From positions 1 to 21,528 of IMG/VR virus record IMGVR_UViG_3300033182_000235: a DNA stretch of 21,528 bases; one strand, given 5' to 3'. The stretch is from a virus. The position numbers and the translations under genes were made by a program. Shown one piece after another: positions 1 through 6,845 of the stretch (the stretch's first letter is position 1; each line of letters opens with the position of its first letter). The notes beneath the pieces were generated by a model. It worked only from the letters and a program-made list of their open reading frames with translations, had not been told where the DNA came from and searched no databases.

Positions 1-1047
1 AACATCAATTTTATCGTAAAGTTCCAGAAAAGACTGTTTAGTTTCATCGTCAAAGCGATTAATGCAAACTTGAATTGCTTTTGCTTTATCTTTAAAAATA
101 GCATAAGCACGAATGATATGAACCAAGCGGCGGGTGCTGATAATTTCCTCAATACCACCATCGTAGAACGTCTTCCTAATAATATCAGACCAATTTACCA
201 ACTGCTTGCAGAAGTCGGCATCATTGACACCAAGACCAGCAGCAACACCCTCAAGGATCTTCTGCTCTGTTTTAGGAGTCGGATACTCCTGCTCAAAAGT
301 CACAGGGAAACGCTCAAGGAACGCCTCATTCAGAACGTTGGTGCCGATGAAGCGACCGTCATCAGAACCCTTACCCTTGGTGTTAGCAGTGGCAATGACG
401 TTGAAACCAGCAGCAGGCTTGACCCACTTACCAATCTTCTTCAGAAACACACCCTTACCTTCAAGGATGGATTGGAGACAGAGGATTTTATTGGAAGCCA
501 GGTCGATTTCGTCCAGGAGAAGGACTGCTCCTCGCTCCAGTGCTTCGATGACGGGACCGTTGTGCCATGCAGTGTTCCCATCAACAAGCCTAAAACCACC
601 CACCAGGTCATCCTCATCAGTCTCAATCGTAATGTTTACACGGATCAACTCACGCTTCAGTTGAGCACAAGCTTGCTCCACACCAAACGTTTTGCCGTTA
701 CCAGAAAGTCCAGTGATGAAAGTAGGATAGAAAAGACGGGACTCAATAATTTTCCGAATATCACCAAAGTTACCAAACTTGACGAAGGTATCATCTTTCG
801 CGGGGATAAGGTTTTGCTGTTCCTGAACGGGAACAATTGCAGCAGGTGCCTGGTAGGTTTGCTCCATTTGTTCCCGAACGGTAAGGTTCCACTTACCACG
901 ACCAGTTTTATATTGATCCAGTTTTTTAGTAACGGTCTGGTAGTTGGCACCATTCATAGCACACCAGGCACGAATTTCGGCGGCAGTCACAGACTCGCCG
1001 TACACTGCTTGGAGCGAAGTGCGGATGTAGTCGGCGGAGATGGTCAT
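1..1047 (-). CDS. cobS: CobS/MoxR-like AAA+ ATPase, C-terminus cut by window edge
   Basis: I read 349 uninterrupted codons from an ATG at 1045-1047 to the window edge, so the stop codon lies outside. Residues 1-60 look like a small helical DNA-binding-like domain and residues 90-310 form an AAA+ module. Visible motifs are Walker A GLSGNGKT (113-120), Walker B LLLDEID (176-182), a sensor-1 type IATAN (218-222), an arginine-finger type FLERF (243-247) and a sensor-2 type STRR (304-307). These fit the MoxR/CobS family, whose members remodel targets together with a VWA partner; in cobaltochelatase the partner is CobT. The CobT-like partner is encoded just upstream at 1425-3569, which supports a working pair. 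Cyanophage copies are usually annotated CobS, but no cobalt-insertion subunit (CobN) is visible here, so a role in cobalamin synthesis is unproven. A promoter and terminator lie just upstream. No clear Shine-Dalgarno sequence precedes the ATG. Confidence 0.9.
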   Translation of the reverse strand, partial: MTISADYIRTSLQAVYGESVTAAEIRAWCAMNGANYQTVTKKLDQYKTGRGKWNLTVREQMEQTYQAPAAIVPVQEQQNLIPAKDDTFVKFGNFGDIRKIIESRLFYPTFITGLSGNGKTFGVEQACAQLKRELIRVNITIETDEDDLVGGFRLVDGNTAWHNGPVIEALERGAVLLLDEIDLASNKILCLQSILEGKGVFLKKIGKWVKPAAGFNVIATANTKGKGSDDGRFIGTNVLNEAFLERFPVTFEQEYPTPKTEQKILEGVAAGLGVNDADFCKQLVNWSDIIRKTFYDGGIEEIISTRRLVHIIRAYAIFKDKAKAIQVCINRFDDETKQSFLELYDKIDV

Positions 1048-1076
1048 GATGTCGTTTGTGTTTTTCAACTGAAGTT

Positions 1077-1082
1077 ATTATA
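1077..1082 (-). promoter_or_regulatory. Putative -10 element (TATAAT) upstream of the cobS-like gene
   Basis: A perfect TATAAT on the minus strand sits 29 bases before the cobS-like ATG and directly after the T-run of the preceding terminator. No good -35 hexamer is visible at the normal distance, so it may be weak or need an activator. The same ten-base context TTGTATAATA occurs upstream of the CobT-like gene. Confidence 0.5.
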
Positions 1083-1086
1083 CAAG

Positions 1087-1110
1087 AAAAAAGGGGGTCC
1101 GAAGACCCCC
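1087..1110 (-). terminator. Rho-independent terminator after the 90-residue gene
   Basis: The minus strand reads GGGGGTC, loop TTCG, GACCCCC, followed by six T. This is a seven-pair GC-rich stem with a stable TTCG tetraloop, 11 bases after the stop of the gene at 1122-1394. Confidence 0.93.
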
Positions 1111-1121
1111 AATGTGCCAGT

Positions 1122-1394
1122 TCAAGAATCGGACAACAAGAATTCTTCTAGTTCTTGTGCCATTCTTCGTCTGGAATGTCTTTTGTCAAGTTCAATACCG
1201 ACCGTTCTTCCATACTCTTCCAATTCATCCTTGGTCATTTCGTGGAGGTTAACCTCACTTTCATATGGAAGAAGTTCAACAACTTCTTCCTCAGCAGCAG
1301 GTGCTTCTACTACTTCTTCTACTACTGGTTCGGGAGTTGGTGCAGGAGCTGGTGCTGCTTTTTTACCTCCAAGTAATTCTCCAAATCTAGACAT
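1122..1394 (-). CDS. Pro/Ala/Glu-rich small protein with SAP/HeH-like C-terminus
   Basis: This is a 90-residue protein of unknown function. Residues 1-11 (MSRFGELLGGK) precede a low-complexity Ala-Pro-Glu-Val region (about 12-42) that is probably a flexible acidic linker. Residues 50-88 (NLHEMTKDELEEYGRTVGIE and following) look like a helix-extension-helix/SAP-type fold: the pattern is Leu, MTKDEL, then a basic KRHSRRR segment and a final amphipathic helix. Such folds often bind nucleic acid, but this assignment is by pattern only. The gene lies between the CobT-like and CobS-like genes, 30 bases after the first, with a GATAAATA late-promoter motif overlapping the upstream stop codon and a strong terminator right behind it. 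An AGG about 11 bases before the ATG could be a weak ribosome-binding site. Confidence 0.8.
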   Translation of the reverse strand: MSRFGELLGGKKAAPAPAPTPEPVVEEVVEAPAAEEEVVELLPYESEVNLHEMTKDELEEYGRTVGIELDKRHSRRRMAQELEEFLLSDS

Positions 1395-1418
1395 TTTTAA
1401 TACCTATTATTATAGAAA

Positions 1419-1426
1419 TATTTATC
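1419..1426 (-). promoter_or_regulatory. Putative late promoter (GATAAATA) for the 90-residue gene
   Basis: GATAAATA matches the T4-type late consensus NATAAATA. It lies about 25 bases before the ATG at 1394 and overlaps the TGA stop (1425-1427) of the CobT-like gene. Confidence 0.5.
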
Positions 1427-3569
1427 AGGCAACAAGTTCCACAAACTCTCCAAGGATTTTCTTGTTCATCTTTTTAGATTTGAGACTCTTAACAAAGGCA
1501 GATTTGATCTGTGTCTTAGTAGCATCTTCCTTCACCTCAAACTCAGTGTCCTGAGCGAGAGCATTTGCAGAAATACCAAAGTAAGCGTTGTATCCAGACT
1601 TCTTGATGGTAAATGCTTTTTCCTTACGCCAAACGCTCATGGTCTTATCGTGCTCAGGACCAAAGTATCCACAATAACGACGGATAAAGGAACCAGCATC
1701 ACGAGACTCAAGAACTCGGATACCAATGAAGTTGATATCTTTGAACTTGTCGCGGAGGTTGCGAAGAAGAATATCGGTAAACTCATACCACTCACAATCC
1801 AGAGAGTAAGTCATGCCAGTCTTACGATCGCGGAGGAAAGAATTGGGATAGATGTTGGAAGTACCCATGAAAGGTTCCTTCTCATAGTGGCGTTGAATTT
1901 CGCGGTGATACTTACACATTGCTGCCTCACCATCAGTTAGAACGACACACTGAACCTTTTGGAGTTTGTTTTCCTTCTGGAACTTAGGAAGAATCTGATG
2001 GAGAGCAATCAGAGTCTCATTCAGAGGAGTTCCAGAGAGACTCATACCATAAGGAACGGGATAACGAACATAACAGTTATAACGGAAGGAAGAAGCAAGA
2101 CGGAACAGGTTCTTCATCTGTTCTTCCAGAGTTTTACCATTAGTCTTGCTGGTAAGCATATTCATCAAAGAGAACCACTCACCAACCTGAACCAGTCCAT
2201 CTTTCTTGGTGTAGGCAAGTTCACGAATGTCTGCCTTACCTTCAATATCATATTTCACCAAAGGATAGTCACTAGTAAATGCATAAACCTCAAACGGGAT
2301 GGCAACTTTCTTACAGAACCAAACAAGGTTGAAGAGTTGCTTGACCGTATCCAGCATCACATCACCCATAGAACCCGACCAATCAAGAATGAACACCAGA
2401 CCGTGGTTCTTACCATCAGCAAGAGTGGTGACCTTCTTGAAGAGGTCTTCATTGTACTTGTAGGTGTGGAGTTTAGTACAATCCAACACACCAGTGCGAG
2501 AAGTAGTAGCACGGGCATAAGAATCTGCTGCCTTACGGCACTCAAACTCTTTCACCAGATAGTTGACCTCTTTCTGTGCGGAACGCTTGAACTCTACAAA
2601 CTTACGATCGACTTCACCAAAGATTTCTTCGGTAGAGTGCTCTCGTTCTTCGAGATAAGCATTCCAGTATTCTTTACACTTATTATGGATTTCGGAGTTG
2701 GGTATGATAATTTTATTCAGGTCAAGTTGAGGCAACTCAAGGTAAACGTTCTCAGGACCACCATTCTCAACCAGTTGCTTGAGTGCTTCCTCAAGAGACT
2801 CCATGGTTTTGACTTCAGGTTCTTCATTGGTTTCGCCACCAGAAGCAGTAGGTTGCTGATCACCTTCAGCAGTACCACCGAAAGAATCAGTTTCACCTGG
2901 TTGCTCCTGATCATTATCATTCTCACCCTCAGGTTGGTCAGAGAAGTCGGATGCAGGTTGGTTACCACCAGTTTGCTGCGACTCCAAAGAATCCATTGGA
3001 GTCTTAGTCTCTTCTTCTTGCTTCTTCTTACAAAACTTATAAAGAAACTCTGCTGCGATAAGAACATCGGAGAAGGTCTCACAAGCACCAATCATACGAA
3101 CGATAGGCATCTCATCAAATTCCACAAAAGGAATATCAACAAAATTACCAATCTTATAATACAGATTCACCTTATCGGCAAGGTTATATTCTTTTACATC
3201 ATCATCACCGATTTGGAAGAAGTCTTGTTCGGCAAGCTCTTTGTATCCATTATAGAAGGTCTTGGAAAGACCAGCATAACGACGCTTCATCAGTTTCTCA
3301 ATGCGAGCATCCTCAACCACATTCACGAACTGAGGAGGAACCTTACAAGTTTCCAACCAATTCTCATCTGGAGTGTAGAGAGCGTGACCCACCTCGTGAC
3401 CAACCAGAAGATCATAAACAGTATTGCTTGCTTTCTCCCACATAGGAAGAGTCAACACACGGGTATGGACATTGAAACAAGCAGTCTCAACCTTCTTGTG
3501 CTCAACCACAAGATCCTCAGTGGCAAGGAGTTTAGCAAGTTGGGACTTGATTTCGTGGCGAACGGTCAT
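1425..3569 (-). CDS. cobT: CobT-like protein: zincin-type HExxH domain plus VWA domain
   Basis: This is a 714-residue protein counted from the ATG at 3567-3569. A TTG 30 bases further upstream keeps the frame but lies inside the terminator/promoter region, so I prefer the ATG. The N-terminal part carries HEVGH (residues 58-62), followed 24 residues later by VVEDARIE; H58, H62 and E86 could form a gluzincin-type zinc site. Residues about 180-255 are a very acidic Gln/Glu/Asp/Gly linker, as in CobT proteins. The C-terminal part is a VWA domain with the MIDAS metal motif DWSGS (396-400). Cyanophage homologues are annotated CobT-like or peptidase. The CobS-like AAA+ protein downstream is the expected partner. 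Catalytic peptidase activity is inferred from the motif only. Confidence 0.88.
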   Translation of the reverse strand: MTVRHEIKSQLAKLLATEDLVVEHKKVETACFNVHTRVLTLPMWEKASNTVYDLLVGHEVGHALYTPDENWLETCKVPPQFVNVVEDARIEKLMKRRYAGLSKTFYNGYKELAEQDFFQIGDDDVKEYNLADKVNLYYKIGNFVDIPFVEFDEMPIVRMIGACETFSDVLIAAEFLYKFCKKKQEEETKTPMDSLESQQTGGNQPASDFSDQPEGENDNDQEQPGETDSFGGTAEGDQQPTASGGETNEEPEVKTMESLEEALKQLVENGGPENVYLELPQLDLNKIIIPNSEIHNKCKEYWNAYLEEREHSTEEIFGEVDRKFVEFKRSAQKEVNYLVKEFECRKAADSYARATTSRTGVLDCTKLHTYKYNEDLFKKVTTLADGKNHGLVFILDWSGSMGDVMLDTVKQLFNLVWFCKKVAIPFEVYAFTSDYPLVKYDIEGKADIRELAYTKKDGLVQVGEWFSLMNMLTSKTNGKTLEEQMKNLFRLASSFRYNCYVRYPVPYGMSLSGTPLNETLIALHQILPKFQKENKLQKVQCVVLTDGEAAMCKYHREIQRHYEKEPFMGTSNIYPNSFLRDRKTGMTYSLDCEWYEFTDILLRNLRDKFKDINFIGIRVLESRDAGSFIRRYCGYFGPEHDKTMSVWRKEKAFTIKKSGYNAYFGISANALAQDTEFEVKEDATKTQIKSAFVKSLKSKKMNKKILGEFVELVA

Positions 3570-3591
3570 TGGTCTGTTGCGTATGGACCTA

Positions 3592-3597
3592 TTATAC
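3592..3597 (-). promoter_or_regulatory. Putative -10 element (TATAAT) upstream of the CobT-like gene
   Basis: A perfect TATAAT sits 22 bases upstream of the ATG at 3569, and its first bases are the stop codon of the 48-residue ORF. It directly follows a terminator T-run and has no clear -35 box. A start point about seven bases downstream would exclude the alternative TTG start of the CobT-like gene. Confidence 0.5.
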
Positions 3598-3738
3598 AAA
3601 AGAACCTCGCTGTTTAGGCGAGGTCATGTGACGCTTTTTAAACTGGCGCAGTGCTTCTCGCCGTGCTCTCATTGCTTGAGGTTTAAGTTTTCGTTTTTGC
3701 TCCTTCTTGGAGTGATGCTGCCAGTTTGGGGTGTTCAT
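3592..3738 (-). CDS. 48-residue strongly basic peptide
   Basis: A small ORF starts MNTPNWQHHSKKEQKRKLKP and ends RGSFV-stop. Lys, Arg and His make up well over a third of it, which suggests nucleic-acid binding, but I recognise no family. It begins five bases after the gp46 stop with a purine-rich AAGAAG directly before its ATG, so it fits as the last gene of the gp46 transcript. Its final codons also encode the terminator hairpin at 3598-3623, and its TAA stop is shared with a TATAAT promoter element. The tight fit and good start signal favour a real gene, though its short length leaves doubt. Confidence 0.6.
   Translation of the reverse strand: MNTPNWQHHSKKEQKRKLKPQAMRARREALRQFKKRHMTSPKQRGSFV
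3598..3623 (-). terminator. Rho-independent terminator after gp46 and the 48-residue ORF
   Basis: The minus strand reads CCTCGC, a seven-base loop, GCGAGG, then TTCTTTT. The stem is a perfect six pairs and lies inside the 3' end of the 48-residue ORF. Confidence 0.8.
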
Positions 3739-3743
3739 TCTTC

Positions 3744-5465
3744 TTATGCCTGTGAAGACACCATACGTGAAAAACCTTTGACTTTATCAAATCTGAGGAC
3801 ACTTTCAAATTTGTCCTGTAGGTCCGTCTTATGGGAGATGACAAAAATATTAGCATCTTTAATCACATAACGAATAATCTTAAGGAACTCATCTGTTCCA
3901 AATCCGTCAAGTGAAGAATCAAATACCTCATCCATAATCAGCAGGTTGGTGTTCACCGAGTTCTTGAGTCTTGCAACTTCCCTCCAAGTAAAGAGAAGTG
4001 CTAAGTCAATTCTCATCTTCTCACCTTCACTAAACGAACTATAAGAAAAGTCTTCGTGGATGGGAGATTTTACAGTTTCGTTAAACTCTTCATTAAGATG
4101 GAAGTTAATATAAAAATCCATCAGTTGGAGATAACGATTGACCTGCTGATTTATGAACGGAAGATACTTCTTGATTATCTTCGTTTTTACACCATCATCT
4201 CTGAGTAGAGAATAGGCAAAATCGTAATGAACGATTTCCTGTTTTTTAGTAGAGAGGTCTTCTATTGTCTTGTGGAGATTTTCTTTAAATTCTTCTAGTT
4301 TCTCATGTTCAGTATTTCGGTTTGCAAGGTTCTCGGTAATTGTTTGAATTTCATGCTCAAGATCTCTGATTTGTCTCTGGTTGAGGCTAATCCGAGTATT
4401 GTTTTGAGAAATGCCATGCGTTAAGTTTGTGATCTCCTGGGAAAGTGCGGTGAATTGACGCTCTCTTTCTTGTTCGAACTCAATTGTTTTTTCAAGTTCG
4501 TTATAACCATCTTTAAGTTCCTTTGCTTTATTTTGAGCGTCGCTAATTCTATTTAACCGAAACTCTTCCTCAATACTCTGAGTGCATGTAGGGCATACCG
4601 TATTTTCAGTGAAAAACTTATGCTCTTTCGTAATAGCAGACACTTTCTGGGAGATTTTACCTCTAAGATTGTTTAGTTTTACTAACTTTTTACTGGCATC
4701 TGTAAGACCTTGTTGCTGTTCAGTAAGTTTGCTTAGTTGCTCATTAGTCTTATCATTTTCTTCCATGTAAATACCAACTTCTTTGAATAAGTTGGTAATT
4801 TTTTCTTTGTTGGTATTGATATTGGCGTTTCCCCTATTCTCCAACTCATCGATGAAGTCCTGTTGCATCTTCATCTTGTCCTTAAGAGTTTCTTTCTTCA
4901 ACTCCAAAGATTTGATTTGATCCTTCTTCTCACGAATCTTGTCCTTGATGAGAGCATTCATCGCAGAGAAGATACGAATATCCAATAGATCCTCAATCAC
5001 CTCACGACGATTAGAAGTCGTCAGTTGCATGAATGGAACAAAGGTGCTGCTGCCCAGAATCACAATCTGAATAAAACTCCGGAAGTTTACCTTAAGAATA
5101 TTTTCTTCTAATATTTTTTGATTAGCGCGGTCATCTGCTTCCTTATGAAGAGCAATTCCGTTCACTTCAATATCAAATAGAGATGGTTTGATACCACGTC
5201 TAATCATATATTCTTTATTGTTGATAGAAAACTCAATCTCAACAACACAATCTTTCTCATTAGTGGTGTTTACTAACTGTGGTTTGTTAATCTTACGAAA
5301 AGCACGATTGAATAAAACAAAACAAATTGCGTCAAGGCAGGTGCTCTTTCCTGCTCCATTTGTCCCAATAATTAAATTGGTTTTATGTTTTAAGAAATCA
5401 ATTTCAGTAAAGTTATTTCCAGTGCTTAAAAAGTTCTTATAACGAAGTTTCTTAAATGTAATCAC
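3744..5465 (-). CDS. gp46: Recombination endonuclease large subunit gp46 (Rad50/SbcC-like)
   Basis: This 573-residue SMC-type ATPase forms, with gp47, the Mre11/Rad50-like nuclease that resects DNA ends for recombination-dependent replication; T4 gp46 is about 560 residues. Motifs seen are Walker A GTNGAGKST (34-42), a Q-loop region near 136-148, the zinc-hook CPTC (291-294) in the middle of a long coiled coil (about 170-440), the ABC signature FSEGEK (478-483) and Walker B LLIMDE (508-513), followed by the D-loop FDSSLDG and the H-loop His in VISHK (about 545). The start is GTG at 5463-5465; no upstream ATG keeps the frame and MITFKKLRYKNF matches the family N-terminus. No clear Shine-Dalgarno sequence is present. 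A near-consensus sigma70 promoter lies about 22 bases upstream. Confidence 0.96.
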   Translation of the reverse strand: MITFKKLRYKNFLSTGNNFTEIDFLKHKTNLIIGTNGAGKSTCLDAICFVLFNRAFRKINKPQLVNTTNEKDCVVEIEFSINNKEYMIRRGIKPSLFDIEVNGIALHKEADDRANQKILEENILKVNFRSFIQIVILGSSTFVPFMQLTTSNRREVIEDLLDIRIFSAMNALIKDKIREKKDQIKSLELKKETLKDKMKMQQDFIDELENRGNANINTNKEKITNLFKEVGIYMEENDKTNEQLSKLTEQQQGLTDASKKLVKLNNLRGKISQKVSAITKEHKFFTENTVCPTCTQSIEEEFRLNRISDAQNKAKELKDGYNELEKTIEFEQERERQFTALSQEITNLTHGISQNNTRISLNQRQIRDLEHEIQTITENLANRNTEHEKLEEFKENLHKTIEDLSTKKQEIVHYDFAYSLLRDDGVKTKIIKKYLPFINQQVNRYLQLMDFYINFHLNEEFNETVKSPIHEDFSYSSFSEGEKMRIDLALLFTWREVARLKNSVNTNLLIMDEVFDSSLDGFGTDEFLKIIRYVIKDANIFVISHKTDLQDKFESVLRFDKVKGFSRMVSSQA

Positions 5466-5487
5466 AATCGCACTATTCAGTAGAACT

Positions 5488-5516
5488 ATTATAGGGCATT
5501 ATACGCCCAAAGTCAA
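5488..5516 (-). promoter_or_regulatory. Sigma70-type promoter for gp46
   Basis: The minus strand has TTGACT (5511-5516), a 17-base spacer, then a perfect TATAAT (5488-5493). The spacer contains GGGC-GTATAAT-GCCC, a four-pair inverted repeat holding a second TATAAT. The expected start point near 5481 leaves a leader of only about 16 bases before the GTG. It is the best host-type promoter in the window and implies expression before gp55 is made. Confidence 0.8.
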
Positions 5517-5528
5517 GTTTTCTTCTTT

Positions 5529-5804
5529 CTATTTTTGTCCAGTATCATTCAATCTAGGAGGAATAACGATATCATCTGGCGTTATGATAGCATACTTATA
5601 TGAGTAATGCTTGCAGGTCTTTATGGCAAGATCATCATCAACCTCCACAACGTCCATTGAGGTTTCTTCATTGTCTTCAAGCATCATAGCATAACGCTCT
5701 GCATCATCCTCATCCTCAAAGAGAAATAAAACTTTATGTCCGTGCTGGTCTTGGACGGCATAAGCACCGTCTTCTTTATTGTCTTTAAGGGTAAGGAGAA
5801 ACAT
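5529..5804 (-). CDS. DUF3110-like small protein between gp47 and gp46
   Basis: This is a 91-residue protein from the ATG at 5802-5804. An in-frame TTG at 5819 would add five residues, but the ATG overlaps the gp47 stop as TAATG, a typical translational coupling. The sequence holds the pattern VLFLFEDEDDAERYAMMLED, which I recognise as characteristic of DUF3110, a family of unknown function found in cyanobacteria and plants. The N-terminus (MFLLTLKDNKEDGAYAV) would be the first strand of that fold. The C-terminus is short and polar. Its place inside the gp47-gp46 operon suggests that it is expressed with recombination functions; any role there is inference. Confidence 0.85.
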   Translation of the reverse strand: MFLLTLKDNKEDGAYAVQDQHGHKVLFLFEDEDDAERYAMMLEDNEETSMDVVEVDDDLAIKTCKHYSYKYAIITPDDIVIPPRLNDTGQK

Positions 5805-6844
5805 TATTCTACTTCGCAAGCTTGTCTATACAAATCTTGGAAGATACCTTTGATTACAGTTTTATCAAACTCAAATTCTGATTCTTCAATATAACGATTT
5901 AGAATAGAAATTGTGCTTTCTTCTTCGTCAATATCAAACTCTTCGCTTTCATGGACATCAAAGTTCTCAACAATTTTGAGATCTTGAATTCCTACACTAT
6001 GAAGTTTATCAATGAATCTTTCAAAATCTTTGGGGTTTGTCTTTTTACGGACGATTACCTTGACGATTTTGTTTTCATACTCCGTAGCATTGAAGAGTTT
6101 GTAGTTGGTATCCTCATAATAGATATTATAGAATAATTTATAAGGATTGTTTACTGGGGTCAGAGTGAGGGTTTCCGTATCAAAGATATGAAAACCACGA
6201 GTATCATTCACATCCGTCCAATACATCTCATAAGGATTTCCTAGGTATGAGATTCTTCCGTCAGACGATCGAGTGTGATAGTGTCCCGAGAAGACATGAT
6301 CGAACTTCTCAAATAGTTTGCTTTCCAAACCATGCTCCATGATGATTTGTCGATTAACTCTAAATCCTTGTAATTCCAAGTGCCCCAGCGAACACCGGCA
6401 AGAAGTCTTTTTAATAGCGTTGAGAGATAATTCTTCATTTTCTTGATTAATCCACGGTAAAAATAACATTTTCAAACCACCAAGTTTAACTTCGGTAGGT
6501 TCTTTATAAACTTTTATATTTGAATAATTTTGTAAGAGAAGTTCTGGTGAATTTAAATTGTTAGTATTTTTAAAATATACATCATGATTCCCAGTAATAA
6601 TATGAAAATCTATATTTCGTTTTAAAGCAGGATCAAATATAACTCTTTTTCCCCATTCTATCGCTTTATAGTCAATAGATTTTCTATTATCAAAACAATC
6701 TCCCATATGAATGATTGTTTTTACATTGTATTGGTCAAGGGCAGGAAAAAATACCTCGTTATAAAACTTCTCAAAATAATCATGAAGATATTGAGATGTT
6801 TTTCTTGCCCCTATGTGGGTATCAGAAATAATTGCGACGAGCAT
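5804..6844 (-). CDS. gp47: Recombination endonuclease subunit gp47 (Mre11/SbcD-like)
   Basis: This 346-residue calcineurin-like phosphoesterase is the nuclease partner of gp46; T4 gp47 is 339 residues. All metal-binding motifs are visible: DTH (8-10), MGDCFDNR (47-54), TGNHD (84-88), GHLEL (154-158), SGHYHTR (186-192) and GNPYE shortly after. The C-terminal third (about 230-346) is the acidic capping and partner-binding part. The ATG is at 6842-6844, one base after the stop of the HNH gene, so translation is probably coupled. The stop overlaps the start of the next gene. It lacks its own evident sigma70 promoter, and the nearest motif upstream is the late-type TATAAATA in front of the HNH gene. 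Confidence 0.96.
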   Translation of the reverse strand: MLVAIISDTHIGARKTSQYLHDYFEKFYNEVFFPALDQYNVKTIIHMGDCFDNRKSIDYKAIEWGKRVIFDPALKRNIDFHIITGNHDVYFKNTNNLNSPELLLQNYSNIKVYKEPTEVKLGGLKMLFLPWINQENEELSLNAIKKTSCRCSLGHLELQGFRVNRQIIMEHGLESKLFEKFDHVFSGHYHTRSSDGRISYLGNPYEMYWTDVNDTRGFHIFDTETLTLTPVNNPYKLFYNIYYEDTNYKLFNATEYENKIVKVIVRKKTNPKDFERFIDKLHSVGIQDLKIVENFDVHESEEFDIDEEESTISILNRYIEESEFEFDKTVIKGIFQDLYRQACEVE

Positions 6845-6845
6845 A

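Noticed and set aside
441-953. Two short minus-strand ORFs (441-626 and 657-953)
   Set aside because: They lie in other frames inside the cobS-like coding sequence, which carries the Walker motifs.
70-1554. A 494-codon open frame on the plus strand
   Set aside because: It is antisense to the cobS-like and 90-residue genes, both with full motifs. It crosses their terminator and gene borders, and its protein is low-complexity Ser/Leu-rich with no recognisable domain. The true gene on the other strand has no stop inside the window, so it is easily overlooked.
3570-3599. TTG start that would lengthen the CobT-like protein by ten residues
   Set aside because: The extra codons lie within the promoter and terminator region; a transcript from the TATAAT at 3592 would begin after this TTG.
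1959-3617. A 552-codon open frame on the plus strand
   Set aside because: It is a mirror frame of the CobT-like gene; its sequence is Leu/Ile/Phe/Thr-rich, as expected from the complement of an acidic protein, and it has no start signal.
5805-5819. TTG start for the DUF3110-like gene
   Set aside because: The ATG at 5804 overlaps the gp47 stop as TAATG, the same coupling as at three other junctions, and starts the conserved MFLLTL strand.
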